A DNA stretch of 64,000 nucleotides from Plotosus lineatus (GCA_024760905.1 CM045745.1:11522282-11586281); one strand, 5' to 3'. Counted from the stretch's first letter, positions 21,901 through 35,085 are shown. Program-made: numbers and translations. Notes: generated by a model not told the origin, from the letters alone.

Positions 21901-22628
21901 GTGCTTAATATGTTCAACTTTTCTTTATTATCTAAAGTCAATAAATGCCAATCCATCAGTTATCAGTGGAAACACAAAATGCAATATGTAACACGTACAG
22001 GAAACGTTATGTACATAATCAATCCTGTTTTAAGTCTGGTGCTTATTTACCAATTTTGCTTATTTACCAATAATGCAAATTCCGTGGTTCATTGTACAAG
22101 CACATGTACTTTGATTCATGTGGTTATTGAACCCATGGAGATCTTAGCAGAGGCTCAGCAGGGCGTGAAAATAATGAGGTCTTTCTCTTGTCACAAAATT
22201 AAGCATGAAAAAGCATGAAAATAAACTGGGAAGCATTTTGAATACTTCAAAAACCGTGTTCACCATACATACATATTTTAATGATATTATGTCCCAGGCA
22301 TGCACTAAAGATTTTGCTGGATTTTTTTCACAAATAAAGTTGGACATGGAAATATTTTTTAAAGTTTTAATGGGTAATTGGAAAATGTGATAACTTTGTC
22401 ATCAAAACCATACATGTTTTTTCATATTTCCCTGTTTTCACCCTAATTTAGTAGTATCCAATTCCCACTGATTAAATGTTGCCTTCCCTATCATACAATC
22501 ACCACATCCCATCCATGGACTTCCAGTCACCGATGGCTGTGACATTAACCTGGATTCGAATGTGCAATCTCTGGGTTAATAGTCACGCCCCTTGTTGATG
22601 CACCACTCAGAAGCCAAAGTGATTATAC
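21901..22628. other. Sequence with no recognised feature
   Basis: AT-rich DNA. An open frame of 127 codons at 21835-22218 begins inside the MITE and has no recognisable domain. I do not call it a gene. Confidence 0.4.
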
Positions 22629-22645
22629 TTTCATTATTCTAATAT

Positions 22646-22922
22646 ATTCTTTTTCCTTTCGGCTGTTCCCTTTCAGGGGTTGCCACAGCGAATCATCTGC
22701 CTCCATCTTCATAGAAGTCATATTAATGATTCGCATATTCGATTTGGCATAGGTTTTAAGTCGAATGCCCTTCCTGACACAACCCTTAGCTAGGGGCAGA
22801 AACACGCTGACAGCTTTGCAGACTACTCTTGTCGAAAGTCAGCATTGGTTCTTTTAAACGAACCTCTCTGCATAGACAGTGACATGGCCGGCCTTTGATA
22901 ACCCAGTTAGCTGCACTGGGGG
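22646..22922 (-). mobile_element. SINE (family 1 core) with RTE-like LINE tail, perfect TSD
   Basis: Flanked by tttcattattctaatat at 22629-22645 and 22923-22939, a perfect 17-bp TSD. On the minus strand it starts inside the SINE core (5'-truncated, head missing) and passes ctgacagcgtgtttctgccc-like core sequence. It then enters a segment matching the 5' leader of the LINE at 17.5 kb (ggttgtgtcaggaagggcat; tatgccaaatcgaatatgcg), followed directly by the LINE 3' end (gatgattcgctgtggcaacc, ctgaaagggaacagccgaaa). Confidence 0.88.
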
Positions 22923-22939
22923 TTTCATTATTCTAATAT

Positions 22940-24829
22940 AAAGCGTCTAAAAAAGTGTTTTGTATAAAATGCTAAACATTTTCTATCTTAAATGGAAATA
23001 TTGATTCATTTTATGTGTAATGTCCAGGGAATGAATACACATAATTATTTCAGAGTAGATGTAGTTATAGTTTCTCAATTTTATAAATATTTAAAAATTT
23101 TAGTCATACAAATCAGATTTATTAAATTTGATAGACAGTATGTAAAAACCTCTTAGCAATAAAGCTAATATTTCCAGTTTTCATTTATTCATAAATTCTA
23201 TACTGACACCATATAAAGAATGTAGGCCCCCCCCCCCACACACACAAAAATGTATGTATTGTACTATCAAATACCAGAAAAAGTTAGATAAGAATATTAA
23301 TACCACTGTATTTAGACATTGTAACCGAAAGCATTTTAGCAGTTACCAAATAATGATATATAAAATTACTATATCCTCCTGGCCTTGGTGGATCTCTGAT
23401 AATGCAACTGCAGTGAAACTTAGGATACTTTGCATGTGCCCTTGCATAGATCATTAAAGACCCAGTCCTTCACAGAGACTATACAGTATTTAATGGAGCG
23501 ATCGCTGTACCCTATACACATTAAAATTGTGCATGAAATAAATCCAGCATGGCAATTGTTGTAAAAATTACCCATAAAAAGAGCAATTTTGACTGCCATC
23601 CACATACTATGCAATAGCAGTCTACTTTATGTAAATGGTGGAAAAAAGTCTATTGAACTGTTAAAATGCTTTCGAAATTGCACTATTCATCACTTGAGCC
23701 AATGAATTTAGAATTTAATGATTTATTGAGTGCTGCTCAAACATCTCTGTAAACAAATCGTAAACTATTGTTTGCACGCAATAAATAGCCATGATTATAT
23801 GAACCACCTAACCTGAAATGAGCAAGCTTGGGAAATTAAGGATATAGAAATTGGAGCAGATAAACAAACCATCAAATCACCATGAAAACAAAGGAGCAAG
23901 CAGAGGTAATTGCCACTGCAAGCTCAATCGCTTTCTGAAGAGACTTTAAATCTTTGCTGAGAAACTCACTAATATTAAACACCAAAGGAAAAAGAAAGAG
24001 TTAACGTAAGAGGTATAATGGTGTACCTCATGGCTGCATGTTCGGTCAAAATCAGAACCCTGCTCAAGGAGATTTGTGGAAAGTTTTTGAGTAAGAAATC
24101 TAACAGAACTGGGATGTAAGCAATCAGAACAAAGTGTGCAAGGAGAGATTACCACAAAATGGCTGGTGCTTGTCAGGGGAATCACAGGGTTGGAGGTAAG
24201 CTGAAATAGAAAAACCACTGGAAAACTGACTTTAGGCAAAGGCATCTGGTTCCCATATTCTCAATGTATCACAAGTGGTCTGGCCTAAAGTGACTTTAAT
24301 GATGACTGCACATGTGCATGTATGTCTATGGTGTTGCATTGTATGACTTAACAAAATGGTTCAGCTAAAAGAGTCATGCCATAACAAACCATAAATGTTC
24401 ACTGTTTTGCCAGGCAGGTTTACTAGCGGCTCACCTTGCAGTTATGGCTATGTATACAAGGAGCCCTTGGTATACAAGCAAAGCTGGTTATTTTGCAATA
24501 ACGACTCAGTACAACTCCCACATGCCATACTCCCAGGCTTAATTTGGTAATTGTCTTAGACTTAAGGCTTTACGGATAAGAAGATATATCCTGACTTTTT
24601 TACTTGATATTAGAAATACACAGTGTTTATAAGAGATTGGAATCAATATAATATCTTGTTAACTAATTAGAATTCACCTCCAAGACTAATGAAAACTACC
24701 CCAGGGTATGTGTCCAATGGCTGTAAATGCATTACTAATGGGAATATATTGATTAGTATATTATTTTGATAGGTATGACCAGAGCTCCTCAGGCATGTAC
24801 ACTTATTAATTTGTCACTAATATTTCTTC
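22940..24829. other. Mostly unique AT-rich sequence, no gene
   Basis: A C run plus CA units lies at about 23226-23247. The minus strand around 23371-23397 reads like a short Pro/Gly stretch but lacks the Gly-X-Y pattern. No transposon was recognised. Confidence 0.45.
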
Positions 24830-25148
24830 TGTAGGGCAGCAGTGGCCTAGTGGTATATGTGCTGGATCACTGATCCTAAGGTTTGGGGTTCAAGCAACAG
24901 TCACCACAGGTTGTAACTGGGTTATCAAAGGCCGGCCATGTCTCTCACTGTCTATGGTGTGAGGCATGTTGCTGACTTTCGACAAGAGTAGGCTACAAAG
25001 TCGTCAGTGTATTTTCACCCTTTGATGGCCTAGAGAGCTGTCCAGGGTGTACTCTGCCCTCACCTGGAGTCAGCTGGGATGGGCTCCAGCCTCCCCGCGA
25101 CCCTAATTAGGATTAAGTGGTTACAGAAAATGAACTGATTATGAACTG
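24830..25148 (+). mobile_element. tRNA-headed SINE (family 1), plus strand
   Basis: The head gggcagcagtggcctagtgg, a core with a small deletion, and the tail through gcgaccctaattaggattaa. The direct repeat aatatttcttc at 24819-24829 and 25149-25159 is the probable TSD. Confidence 0.85.
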
Positions 25149-25245
25149 AATATTTCTTCCCCAGCAGTTCCCTCACTAATATGACCAAGCCTTACATTTT
25201 CAGTTTCTTTATACATGTTTAGACATCAGCATGTTTTTGAGCATT

Positions 25246-25598
25246 CATTAATTTTCAAAACTGATTAATCCTAGGGTCGCAGAGAGCCTGGCCAACATCT
25301 CAGCGGACTCTGGGCGAGGGCACGGTACACCCAAGACAGCTCGCCAGGCCATCGGAGGACCAACACTCACACAAACATTCACACTCATATTCACACCTAA
25401 GGGTTATTTGGAACAGTCAATTAACCTAATTTGCATGTTTTTGGACTGTGGGAGGAAGCCAGAGTACTCGGAGAAAACCCATGCAAGCATGGGGACAACA
25501 TGCAAATGCCACACAGAAATGCCATAGCTAGGAATCAAACCCATGACCTTCTTTCTGTGAGGTGGACGTGCTAACCACTAAGCAACCGTGTCACCTGA
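25246..25598 (-). mobile_element. tRNA-headed SINE (family 2) with TSD
   Basis: Minus-strand head gacacggttgcttagtggtt, a B-box-like gggtttgattcc, then the body with gtttcctcccacagtccaaa-type sequence. The tail is tgtaccgtgccctcgcccag and the cctaggattaatc block, a tail also used by family 1. The 11-bp TSD is ttttgagcatt at 25235-25245 and 25599-25609. Confidence 0.88.
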
Positions 25599-25609
25599 TT
25601 TTGAGCATT

Positions 25610-26052
25610 TAGAGCAATTTTTATAAGTTTTCATGTATGCTGTACATGTTTGCCTATAGGTATACAGTGTACCGCATTTCCAAGTCTTGCTTCAGCCTCT
25701 TCTATGTGTATAAAATATCCATGATATTGTGTCATTTACACTATAGACATGCTATAATCCATGGCATAATTAAATAGTGTCATGTTAAAAAAAGTAATTC
25801 AAAATAAGGGGCTGGAAATATGGTTCATGCTGGTGAACAATTTTCTGACAAGGTTAGCAGCATATGGTTTAAGTATGTCACTTATGCCATTTCTGAGGTC
25901 TGGCACATGACCAAAATGAGGTTCAGGCAGCTTGTATGTATACCAGTCTAGCATTAGGGTTATCTTAGTGGAACATTATCCTCGAGGAAAACATGTTAAT
26001 CTTTTCTTTAATTTCTGATTGAGCTACTTTAAACAAAGTTAATTCAGTCCAT
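25610..26052. other. Short unique interval
   Basis: AT-rich; nothing recognised. Confidence 0.4.
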
Positions 26053-26065
26053 AACAAATGACAGG

Positions 26066-26406
26066 AGGTGCGGTGGTGGTCTAGTGGTATAAGGTGCCGG
26101 ATCGCTGATCCAAAGGTTGGGGGTTCGAGTCCCACTCTCCACAAGGTTGTCAGTGTCCCCCCCAGTGCAGCTAACTGGGTTATCAAAGGCTGGCCATGTC
26201 TCTCACTGTCTATGGTGTGAGGCATGTAAAAGAACCATTGCTGACTTTCGACAAGAGTAGGCTGCAAAGCCGTCAGCGTTTTTCCGCCCTGCGATGGCCT
26301 GGCGAGCTGTCCAGGGTGTACTCTGCCCTCGCCCTGAGTTGGCTGGGATGGGCACCAGCCTCCCTGCGACCCTAATTAGAATGAAGCGGTTACAGAAAAT
26401 GAACTG
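26066..26406 (+). mobile_element. tRNA-headed SINE (family 1), reference copy with TSD
   Basis: Best-preserved copy. Its head has an RNA polymerase III A box (tggtctagtgg, 26077-26087) and B box (ggttcgagtcc, 26122-26132), as in a tRNA. The core runs from cacaaggttgtcagtg to gactttcgacaagagtaggc. The tail is gcgatggcctggcgagctgt...gcgaccctaattagaatgaa. A perfect 13-bp TSD, aacaaatgacagg, lies at 26053-26065 and 26407-26419. SINEs carry no protein and move using a LINE reverse transcriptase. Confidence 0.92.
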
Positions 26407-26419
26407 AACAAATGACAGG

Positions 26420-28049
26420 GCCAAAAATCACCTCTGACATCCCCTTGATTCAAGGACCAACCACAGAAAAACAATTTGATGTGAAATATCATTGTTTTGT
26501 GGACATAGATCCTTCGCACTCATTTTCTATATAAAAATTATTGAATTCCAGTTAGCAATCCATAATTTTTTCAAATTCTGAAATAGCTGGTGGTGGTTGT
26601 GATGGTGGGTTAATGAGTCTTACTCATATATGTCTATTTCTAACAGATTCTACATTTGATATTGTTTCTATATAGCATTGTCAAAAATTTTGTTTATTTC
26701 TATTTTAAAACGTTAAAGCAGTCTTGTCAAGTGGTGGTGTTTGTTTTGCTATTAGAAAGACACAATATTATGAAATATAAACAAAGAGCTTTGACTTCAA
26801 GTGATGTGCTCAATGGCCATGGTCAATTTTTAGAAAAATGCACTCAGTAACAGTAAGGACATTTTCTAAATACTGTAAAGATAGACTTTTATACATTAAG
26901 TTGAAAACAATGACTAAACATAGCATACGAAATTCATTATTTGTAAGCGTCATCAATTTGCATTACCAAGCATATATAAATAATGCTGTCCAAAGAAAAT
27001 GTTATTTACTAACCAGCAAAATGTCCCTACTATTACCAAAGGTTAAAAAAAACAAAAAAGATCAAAATGATACTGTGGCGTCACTGTAATTTTGTGAGTT
27101 TTGGTCAGACATCTACAGCATTATCTATCAATCTATGTGTATTCCATGTATGGTCACTGTTTTCAAATTAATGTATAAAAGTCTGCCTTTCTTTAGAAAA
27201 TGTTTTTACAGTTACTGTATACATTTTTCTGAAAATGGCTTTCATCCTTCTTTATTAATCTTTAAGATTTTTTTAAAATGGAAATATTATGATTAATGAA
27301 TTAACCCAGCTCGTAGCATTTTTTTTAACAATGTAGAGTAACTGATGTGTCATTATTTCTACAATGTATCCAGCTTTGCAACTCGGAAAGCTCAGTATAC
27401 CGCAGAGGAAATAAAAAATTCTTCCAGTCACAAACAAAAACTGCTGAACACAAGATAATTGTTTGCTAAAATCATATAAAAAAGCTGTAGTCTTCTCAGG
27501 CAAAGCTTTAGAGGCAGATGGGATGAAAAAACATGGAGGTAAAAAGATCTAATTATAATCCAAAGCATAACACCTCATCTGTGAACCAGTGTGACATGGG
27601 TATGTACAGCGGCCAGAAGAACTGCTCACTTGTCTTTACTGATGATATGACTGATGACAGCAACAGCAAAAAGGATTATAATGTATACAGAAGCATTATA
27701 GCTGCTCGCATGCTGCCAAAAACTTTGTGGATGGATAAAGCATCACCATCCAGCAACAAAATGACATAAATCATTCTGTTAAAGCAACAATGGTCAATTT
27801 TCTGTGATGAAAATGGAATGTCATCATGAAATAACTCAAGGAAGAAATTCCCCAGAATAAAAATGGCCTGAAAATGACTGAATTGATGAATGAAGGCAAT
27901 TGCATTATTAGAATATATATATTCTAATTATATTAGAATATATAATTTATAATTTTGTTTAATTGCTTTGAGATCTAACATTGTGCGTGCATAAACAATT
28001 TAGCAATTTATAAATGGATTACCCAGTTCTGAATGTGAATATGTTTAAC
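26420..28049. other. AT-rich sequence, no gene
   Basis: Open frames of 60-83 codons show no recognisable domains. A 22-bp perfect palindrome of A/T-rich sequence lies at 27907-27928. No transposon was recognised. Confidence 0.45.
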
Positions 28050-29680
28050 TGTTTTGACACTGATTACTGCTCACTACTCCTCTAACTCGTCAGGAACAAG
28101 CCTGAACCTCCTGCCATGCCACTGCCATGCCATGCCAGCTCTCTCTCCCTCCCTCCCTCTCCTCACTGCACCCATGCCTTCTATGATAGACCCCTTTGCC
28201 ACTTGTCAACTTCACTCACAATCAGGTCAAGAAACAGCTGAAAATACTTATTTACTCACTTAGACAAGACAATAGGACCGGACCTGGTGAGTCCCCATGT
28301 ACTTAAAGCCTGTGCAGTCTTACATTACATGTTCACAATGAACCTCAGTCTATGGAGGGTCGCAGTGCGATGGAAGACGTCATGCCTCGTTTCTGTCCCA
28401 AAGATCCCACATCCCAGTGGCCACTAGGATTACAGACCCATGGCAATGACTTCACATGTCAGGAAGACCCTCGAGAGACTAATACTGGATCAACTATATG
28501 GACCCCCTTATAGTTCGCCTACCAGCCTCGTCATGGAGTCGAGGACACCATCATATACCTGCTTAATCATGTCTATATGCACCTGGACCAGCTGACAAGC
28601 ACTGTGAGGATCATGTTTTTTACTTTTCCAGTGCATTCAAAACCATCAGGCTGACCTTCCTAGGTGGGAAGCTGACATCGTTGCAGGTAGATGCCTCTCT
28701 AGTGTGCTAGATCGTGGACTACCTGATTGGAAGACCAAAGTATGTGCTCCTGTAGTATTGCGTTTCGGACATGGTGGTCAACAACATTGGAACACCACAA
28801 GGGACTGTCCTCTCCCCTATTCTCTTTACCATCTACGCAACAGACTTCAGATGCTGCACAGAGACCTGCTATCTTACAAGGTTTTCTGATTACTCTGCTG
28901 TGGTTGGCTGCATCAATGGAGGTGATGAAACAGAGTATCGGGCTGCGATGGATTCCTTCGTTTCATGGTGTGAGCAGAATCATGTGCAGCTTAATGTAAC
29001 AAAGACCAAGGAGCTGATTGTGGATTTTAAGAGATCCAAAACGCCAGTGACCCCCATTTCCATTCAGTGTGACAATGTGTAATATTACAAAAACCTTGGA
29101 GTTCAAAATTGGCAATACACTGAACTGGGTTAAGAACATGACCTCACTTTACAAGAAGAGCCAGGGAAGTCTTTATTATTTGAGGAGGTTAAGATCATTT
29201 AACATGTCAGGCACTACTCAGGATGTTCTATGTTCTGTCCTGTTGTGGCTGTTGCTATCCTCTATGCTGTGGAATGCTGGTTCAGCAGGATGATGATTAC
29301 AGACATTAACAGACTGAACAAACTGATCTGGAAGGCTGGTAATATTGTAGGGCTGGAACTGGACTCTGACGGTAATGTGGGAGAGGTGAATGCTGTCCAA
29401 AATAAAGACAATATTGAACAATACCACCCATCTGCTTCACAACCTGCTAATCACCAACAGGAGCAGGTTCAGTGAGAGACTGACACCACTTAAATGCTGA
29501 ATGACACAGGAAATCATTCCTAGTTGTGACCATTAAACTGCACAACTTGTTCATATAGCGACAACATACACTGTTATATACGTATTTACATTCTAATGGT
29601 TATTATTGATAATACTGTACATATCACGCACTGACAGGATTCATTCTGTATCTGTTTACATAGATATTAATAAGAAACTT
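28050..29680 (+). mobile_element. Rex1-type non-LTR retrotransposon (CR1-like), decayed
   Basis: The RT region includes FSSAFKTIR at about 28623 (the FSSAFNTI motif typical of Rex1), GTPQGTVLSPILFTIYATDF (motif B), a degenerate motif C and FVSWCEQNHVQLNVTKTKEL, DFKRSKTPV. The C-terminal part includes TLNWVKNMTSLYKKSQ, SLYYLRRLRSFNM and NRLNKLIWKAGNIVGLELDS. Stops and frameshifts divide it. The start lies inside the RT N-terminus, so the endonuclease is missing. The 3' boundary is approximate. Confidence 0.85.
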
Positions 29681-29699
29681 TATTTATAAGCATATTCCA

Positions 29700-30985
29700 C
29701 CTAGGGAAGTTGCTGACTCTAGGAAGATGGCTTATTGCTAGAGACAGAATGGAGGGTGGCTTCCAGGTTTTCATTTGGCTTTATTGTCTGTTTGTTGGTT
29801 TGAGAATGGAAACTGTAACTCAAACATGCTTTCACACCAAGAGTTCTGCAAAAGTTATGCCATACCTGGAAAATTAACTGGGGACTCCAGTCAGAAATGA
29901 TCTGTTTAAATGCTGTGACGTCTAAAAACATGCTGCAAAAGAAGATAGGTCATTTTTGGCAGCAGTAGGCAGTTTTTCTCATGCTACAAAATGGGCATCT
30001 TTGGAGAACCAGTCAATAATACAAAGGAGGTGTTCTTACCCTGGGAGGTTGGTAGACTAGTGATAAAGTCAAGGGAGGGACTAGAGTCTCCCGGTGACTT
30101 CAACTTGTTGTAAGAGCCCGATGGTGGTCTACCTTACTCAGTTCTGTATCACTTTGTCCAGGCCAAGACATACTCTCTAGTATTCCCATCAAAAGATGGC
30201 CACCAGAAAAAGCATTTGAGAAAAGAGACGGTTATATGGATTCCTGGATGACAGGCAGATTTAGCTGTGTGAGCCCAATGAAGAACAGAGGAACAGGCAG
30301 ATGATGGGACATATTGGGGATTGAGGTGCTTCGATCAGTTTGAACTGCAGGCCCCGTTGGATCTGGTCCTCAATCTCCCAAGAAATTGGTGCACATAAAT
30401 GGCAGAATGTTGTCAAGGTTTGTGAGTTTCTCGTTTGTAGAGAACTGTTGAGAGAGAGCATCAGGTGTAATGCCACAGGTACAGCAAGTGATAAAGTTGA
30501 AACACCCAAAGAATGATGACCAGCAGCTTTTCCAGCCAGTGCCTCCACTCCTCAAGAGTTATCTTAAGAGCTCATAGCTCACAATCCCCCACATCGTAAT
30601 TGTGTTCCACAGGGGACAGGTGATGGGAGTAAAAGGTGCATATATAAAGCTTTCCATCTTGAGCTGAGTACTGACAGTGAACTGCCCAAATACCAGTGTC
30701 CAAAATATCCACTTGCACAATTAATTGTTTGTCAGGGTCCAGTTGTAATGCAGACTCTGCCTCTGAGAAACAAAACAAAAGATGTTTTAATAGAAGTAAG
30801 TTGGGTAAGTGGTGTGACTACCTGTGTGTAGATCTGGATGAAGTGGTGGCAAAAGTTGGCAAAACCCAGGAACCTCTGAAGCTGTTTACGGGAGGTAGGT
30901 ACCACCCATTCAGCACCAGCCTAAGGCATTTCAGGATCAGGCTTCACATGCCTTCCCTCAAAGATATAATCCAGGAATGCGACTG
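29700..30985 (-). mobile_element. Gypsy LTR retrotransposon, 3' part of pol
   Basis: Minus strand: RT end ([18 protein letters not shown] at about 30870), RNase H ([18 protein letters not shown]...AVHCQYS...FYSHHLSPVEHNYDV, 30778-30572) and integrase core (SDWSPQLIFQVWHNFCRTLG...FHSQTNKQT, 29931-29719). The frames are broken and no LTR was found downstream. It is separated from its upstream part (33785-35085) by an inserted Rex3. Confidence 0.85.
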
Positions 30986-33784
30986 ATCATCATCTTCCGC
31001 TTCTTCCAAGGTTGGGTCACGGGGCAGCAACCTAAGCAATGAGGTCCAGATGTCCCACACCCTAGACACTTCCTCCAGCTCTTCCGGGGTGACACCAAGG
31101 CATTCCCAGACAAGCCGAGAGACATAGCATGTTCTGGGTCAACCCCGAGGTCTCTTCCTGATTGAACATGCCCAAAACACCACACCAGGGAGGTGTTCGG
31201 GAGGCATTCTGACCAGCTGCCCGAGCCACATCAACTGACCACTCTCAAAGCGGATGAGCTGTGGTTCTACTCTGAGCTCTCTCCGGATGGTCGAGCTTCT
31301 CACCTTATTGTTAAGGGAGAGCCCTGCCACCCAGTGAAGGAAGCTCATTTCAACCGCTTATATCCGTGATTTGTTCTTTCGGTCACTACCCAAGGCTTGT
31401 GATTATAGGTGAGGGTTGGAATGTAGATCAACTGGTAAATTAAGAGCTTTGCCTTGCGGCTCAGCTCCCGATTCACCACAACGGACTGGTACAGGCTCCG
31501 CTTTACAGCAGAGGCTGCAGCGATCTATCTGTTCCTGATCCATCCTTCCCTCACTTGTGAACAAGACCCCGAGATACTTAAATTTTTCCCCTTGGAGCAG
31601 GACTGACCCAGAGGGTGCATTCCACCCTTATCTGACTGAGAACCATAGACTCGGACTTGGAGGTGCTGATTTTCATCCCAATGTTTTGCACTTGACCATG
31701 AATCGCTCCAATGAGAGCTGGAGGTCCAAGCTTGATGAAGCCAAAAGGATGTCATCTGCAAAAAGCAGAGACAAGATCCGATGGTCACCAAACCAGAATC
31801 CCTCAATGCCTCGGCTGCACCTAGAAATCCTGTTTATAAAAATTATGAACAGAATCAGTAACAAAGTACAGCCTTGGCAGACTTCAACCCTCACCGGAAA
31901 CGAATTCAACTAGTTACCAATACAGCCCAAACTCTGGCTCCGGTGATACAGCGATTGAATGGCTCATAGCAACGAGTCTGGAACGCTGTACTCCTGGAGC
32001 ACACCCCACAAGATAGGCCGAGGGTCACAGTTGAAAGCCTTCTCCAAATCCACAAAACACATGAGGGCAGACTGGGCAAACTCCCATGCCCCTTCAAGAT
32101 CCTGTGGAGCATATAGAGTTGGTCAAGAGTGCCTCGGCCAGGACAAAAATCACATTGCTCCTCTTGAATCCAAGGTTCGACTATCAGAAGGATCCTCCTC
32201 TCCAGTACCCCTGCGTAGACTTCCCGGGTAGGCTGAAGAGTGTGATTCCCCGATAAATGAATCACACTCTCCGGTCCTCCTTTTTAAAAATGGGATGAAC
32301 ACCCCGGTTTGCCAATCCAGAGGTACAGCCCCCGATGATCAAGTGATGTTGCAGAGACGTGTCAGCCAAGACAGTCCTACACCATCCAGAGCCCTAAGAT
32401 AGCAGATCTCAGCCACCTCAGAGTCCAACCACCAAGGAGCTTTATGACTGCCTCAGTGACCTCAGCTCCAGCCCAAACCCTCAAGGTCTTCGTCCCCACA
32501 GAGGAGGTGTTAGTGGGATTGAGGAGGTCCTCGAAGTATTCCCTCCACCCGACGACATCCCAAGTCGAGGTGAGCAGCTCCCCTCCTCCACTGTAAACAG
32601 TGTTTGTGGAGAACTGCTTCCCCCTCCTGAGGCATCAGATGGTGGTCCAGAACCTTTTTTGAGGCCAACTAATAATCACTCTCCAGGCTCTCACTGAACT
32701 CCTCCCACGCCCGAGATTTTGCATCTGCAACAGTGTTGGCTGCAGCATGTTTGGCCTGCCGGTACCTGTTTGCTGCCTTGGGAGTTCTACAGGCCAATAA
32801 AACTCAATAGGCCTCCTTTTTTCAGCTGGATGGCCCCCTTCACCACAGGTTTCCACCACCACGTTTGGGGGTTACCGCCACAATGAGCACCAATGATCTT
32901 CCAGCCACAGCTATGGGCTGCCGCCTCAGCAATGGAGGCATGAAACATGGCCCATTCACAGATTCCATGTCACCCACCTTCTTCAGAACGTGGTTGTGGC
33001 TCTGTCGGAGGTGGGAGTTAAAGGCCTCTCTCATTGGAGGCTCTGCCAAACATTCCCAATAGACTCCAATTACACACTTGGGCCTGCCAGGTCTGGAGGG
33101 TGGCCTCCCCCGCCATCGAAGCCAGCTCACTACTAGGTGGTGATCAGTTGACGGGTCAGCTTCCCTCTTAACCCAAGTGTCCAGAACATGCTGCTGCAAG
33201 TCTTGTTACATGACTACAAAGTTGATCATTGAACTATGACCTAGGGTGTCCTCGTGCACTAATAGACACCCTTATGTTCGGACATGGTATTTGTGATAGA
33301 CAAACTGTGACAAGCACAGAAGTCCAACAACGAAATACCATTTGGGTTCAGATTGGAGAGGCTATACCTGCTAATCACACCCTTCCAGGTCACACTATCA
33401 TTGCCCCCATGGGCGTTGAAGTCTCCCAGGACAACGAGTGAGTCTCCCGAGGGAGCGTTCTCCAACACACTCCCTAAGGACTCTAAGAAGGGTGGGTACT
33501 CTGAACTGTCATTTGGTGCATAAGCACAAATAACAGTCAGGACCCACCCACCCCTCCTAAAGGCGGAGGGAAGCTACCCTTTCATCAGCCGGGGAGTAAC
33601 AAGGACAGGGAGTAACAAGGACAATCGGCTCGCTGCTTCTCCCCATGAGCAACTCCAGAATGGAATAAGGTCCAGCCTCTCTCAAGATGGGTGGTTCCAG
33701 AGCCCAAGCTATGTGTTGAAGTGAGCCTGACTATATCTAGTCGGTATCTCCCACCTCACACACCAGCTCAGGCTCTTTCCCCGC
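30986..33784 (-). mobile_element. Rex3-type LINE, minus strand, inside Gypsy
   Basis: Second, largely collinear copy of the element at 9650. The minus strand gives the endonuclease ([16 protein letters not shown]), the linker (ECLAEPPMREAFNSHLRQSH), the RT (QEEQCDFCPGRGTLDQLYML; INRISRCSRGIEGFWFGDHR; LLFADDILLASSSLDLQLSL) and a C-terminus with SGQLMWLGQLVRMPPEHLPG. It includes the RT end and 3' end lacking in the first copy, finishing with gaagcggaagatgatgatca. The frame is broken at many points. Confidence 0.88.
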
Positions 33785-35085
33785 CAGAGAGGTGATATAA
33801 GAATATAATCGAGATAAGCAAAAACAAATCGGTTCATGAAATATCATTGACAAATTCTTGGAAAACATCTAGGGAATTGGCGAGACCAAACAGCATCAGG
33901 TACTTAAAACAGCCCAGAGAGGTTCTCCTCCATTTATCCTCATCTGTTATACTCACTAGGTGGTAGGCATTTCTCAGATCCAGTTTAGAAAATATGGTTC
34001 CCCTTAAATGGGTTCAAAAGCTGATGAGATAAGTGACAGGAGTACTTATTCTTTACAGTGATCTGATGAGATCCTGGAAGTCAATGCATGGTCTGAGAGT
34101 CTTGTCTTTTTTCTGGATAAAGGAGAATCCAGGTCCTGAATGATTCCAGCAGCAAGGAAGTCCTGGATGTAAGTTTCCATGGCTTGCCGCTCAGGATTGA
34201 TTCAAGAGAGATTGAATAGCTTGCTGGTGGATATCACCACCCCAGGGAGGAGGTCTATGGGGCAGTCTTATGGTTGATGAGGACGAAGGGATAGTCTTTG
34301 GTGAAGAGTTTGAAGATCGTGATATTCACCCATGATATAAGAGAGATCAGGAGCTGCTTGGGGTTGTCAGGGAGGCTTGAAGAGTGGAATTGGCTGGACA
34401 AGGCAATGCAAGAGGAAAAAGAGTCCCCAGCTTTCTACTTTCTTTTTGGGCCACCGATGCAAGGATTGTATAACTCCAACCAGGAGTAGCCTAAGATTAG
34501 TGGAATGCTGGAGATGAAGATATAAAACTCAATGGATTCATGGCGGTTGCCTGACACTCCAAGGGAAAGAGCCTGTGTCGTGTAAGTAATGGTGAAGATT
34601 ACCCAATAAAAGCTGCCAGATAAATGGTGTAGGCAGATTCCATGTTTGGCCAGATTATTTGCATGGGCAGAGACACAAATGTGGACACTAAAGAAGAACA
34701 CCAAAAAGAATGATGTGCAAAACATGATTAATTAAATAGATTGGAAAAGTGAGAAAGCTGTGAGTACTGGTGGAATCCAGAAGGAGTCCACACCTTTGCT
34801 AGTACAATTTCCTTACTGGGAAAGGGGCGGAGGTGCATGTGGTGTAACTGGCTGCGGTGAGTAGAGCTGAGCTGTCAGAGGCAGTGCAGGCAGCTAAGCT
34901 GCAAAAGCGAGGTTTTCCAAAGGCTGTGCAAGGAAACACTGAAAGCATGATGATTGGATAGGACAGCTAACAGAAATTTCCACAAAGGTTCGACAAGAAA
35001 CACAGAAATTCTTTGAATGTCAACAAGAGAGCACAACCATGGTTGGAAACTGATAATCTGGCAAAGGCTGGTTGAGCCCGCTACT
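33785..35085 (-). mobile_element. Gypsy LTR retrotransposon, 5' part of pol
   Basis: Minus strand: protease region near 34725-34435 (LSLGVSGNRHESIEFYIFIS, PLILGYSWLELYNP), then RT sequence around 34400-33790 with a degenerate FGLAN...VFQEFVND and the YLDDI-type motif decayed at the very edge of the Rex3 insertion. The upstream limit is approximate, and I could not delimit an LTR. Confidence 0.75.

Noticed and set aside
23371..23397. Additional collagen exon on the minus strand
   Set aside because: It reads DPPRPGGY with no Gly at every third position, and no convincing donor at the right distance.
26077..26132. tRNA gene
   Set aside because: A and B boxes are present, but the cloverleaf is degenerate and the sequence is a repeated SINE head.
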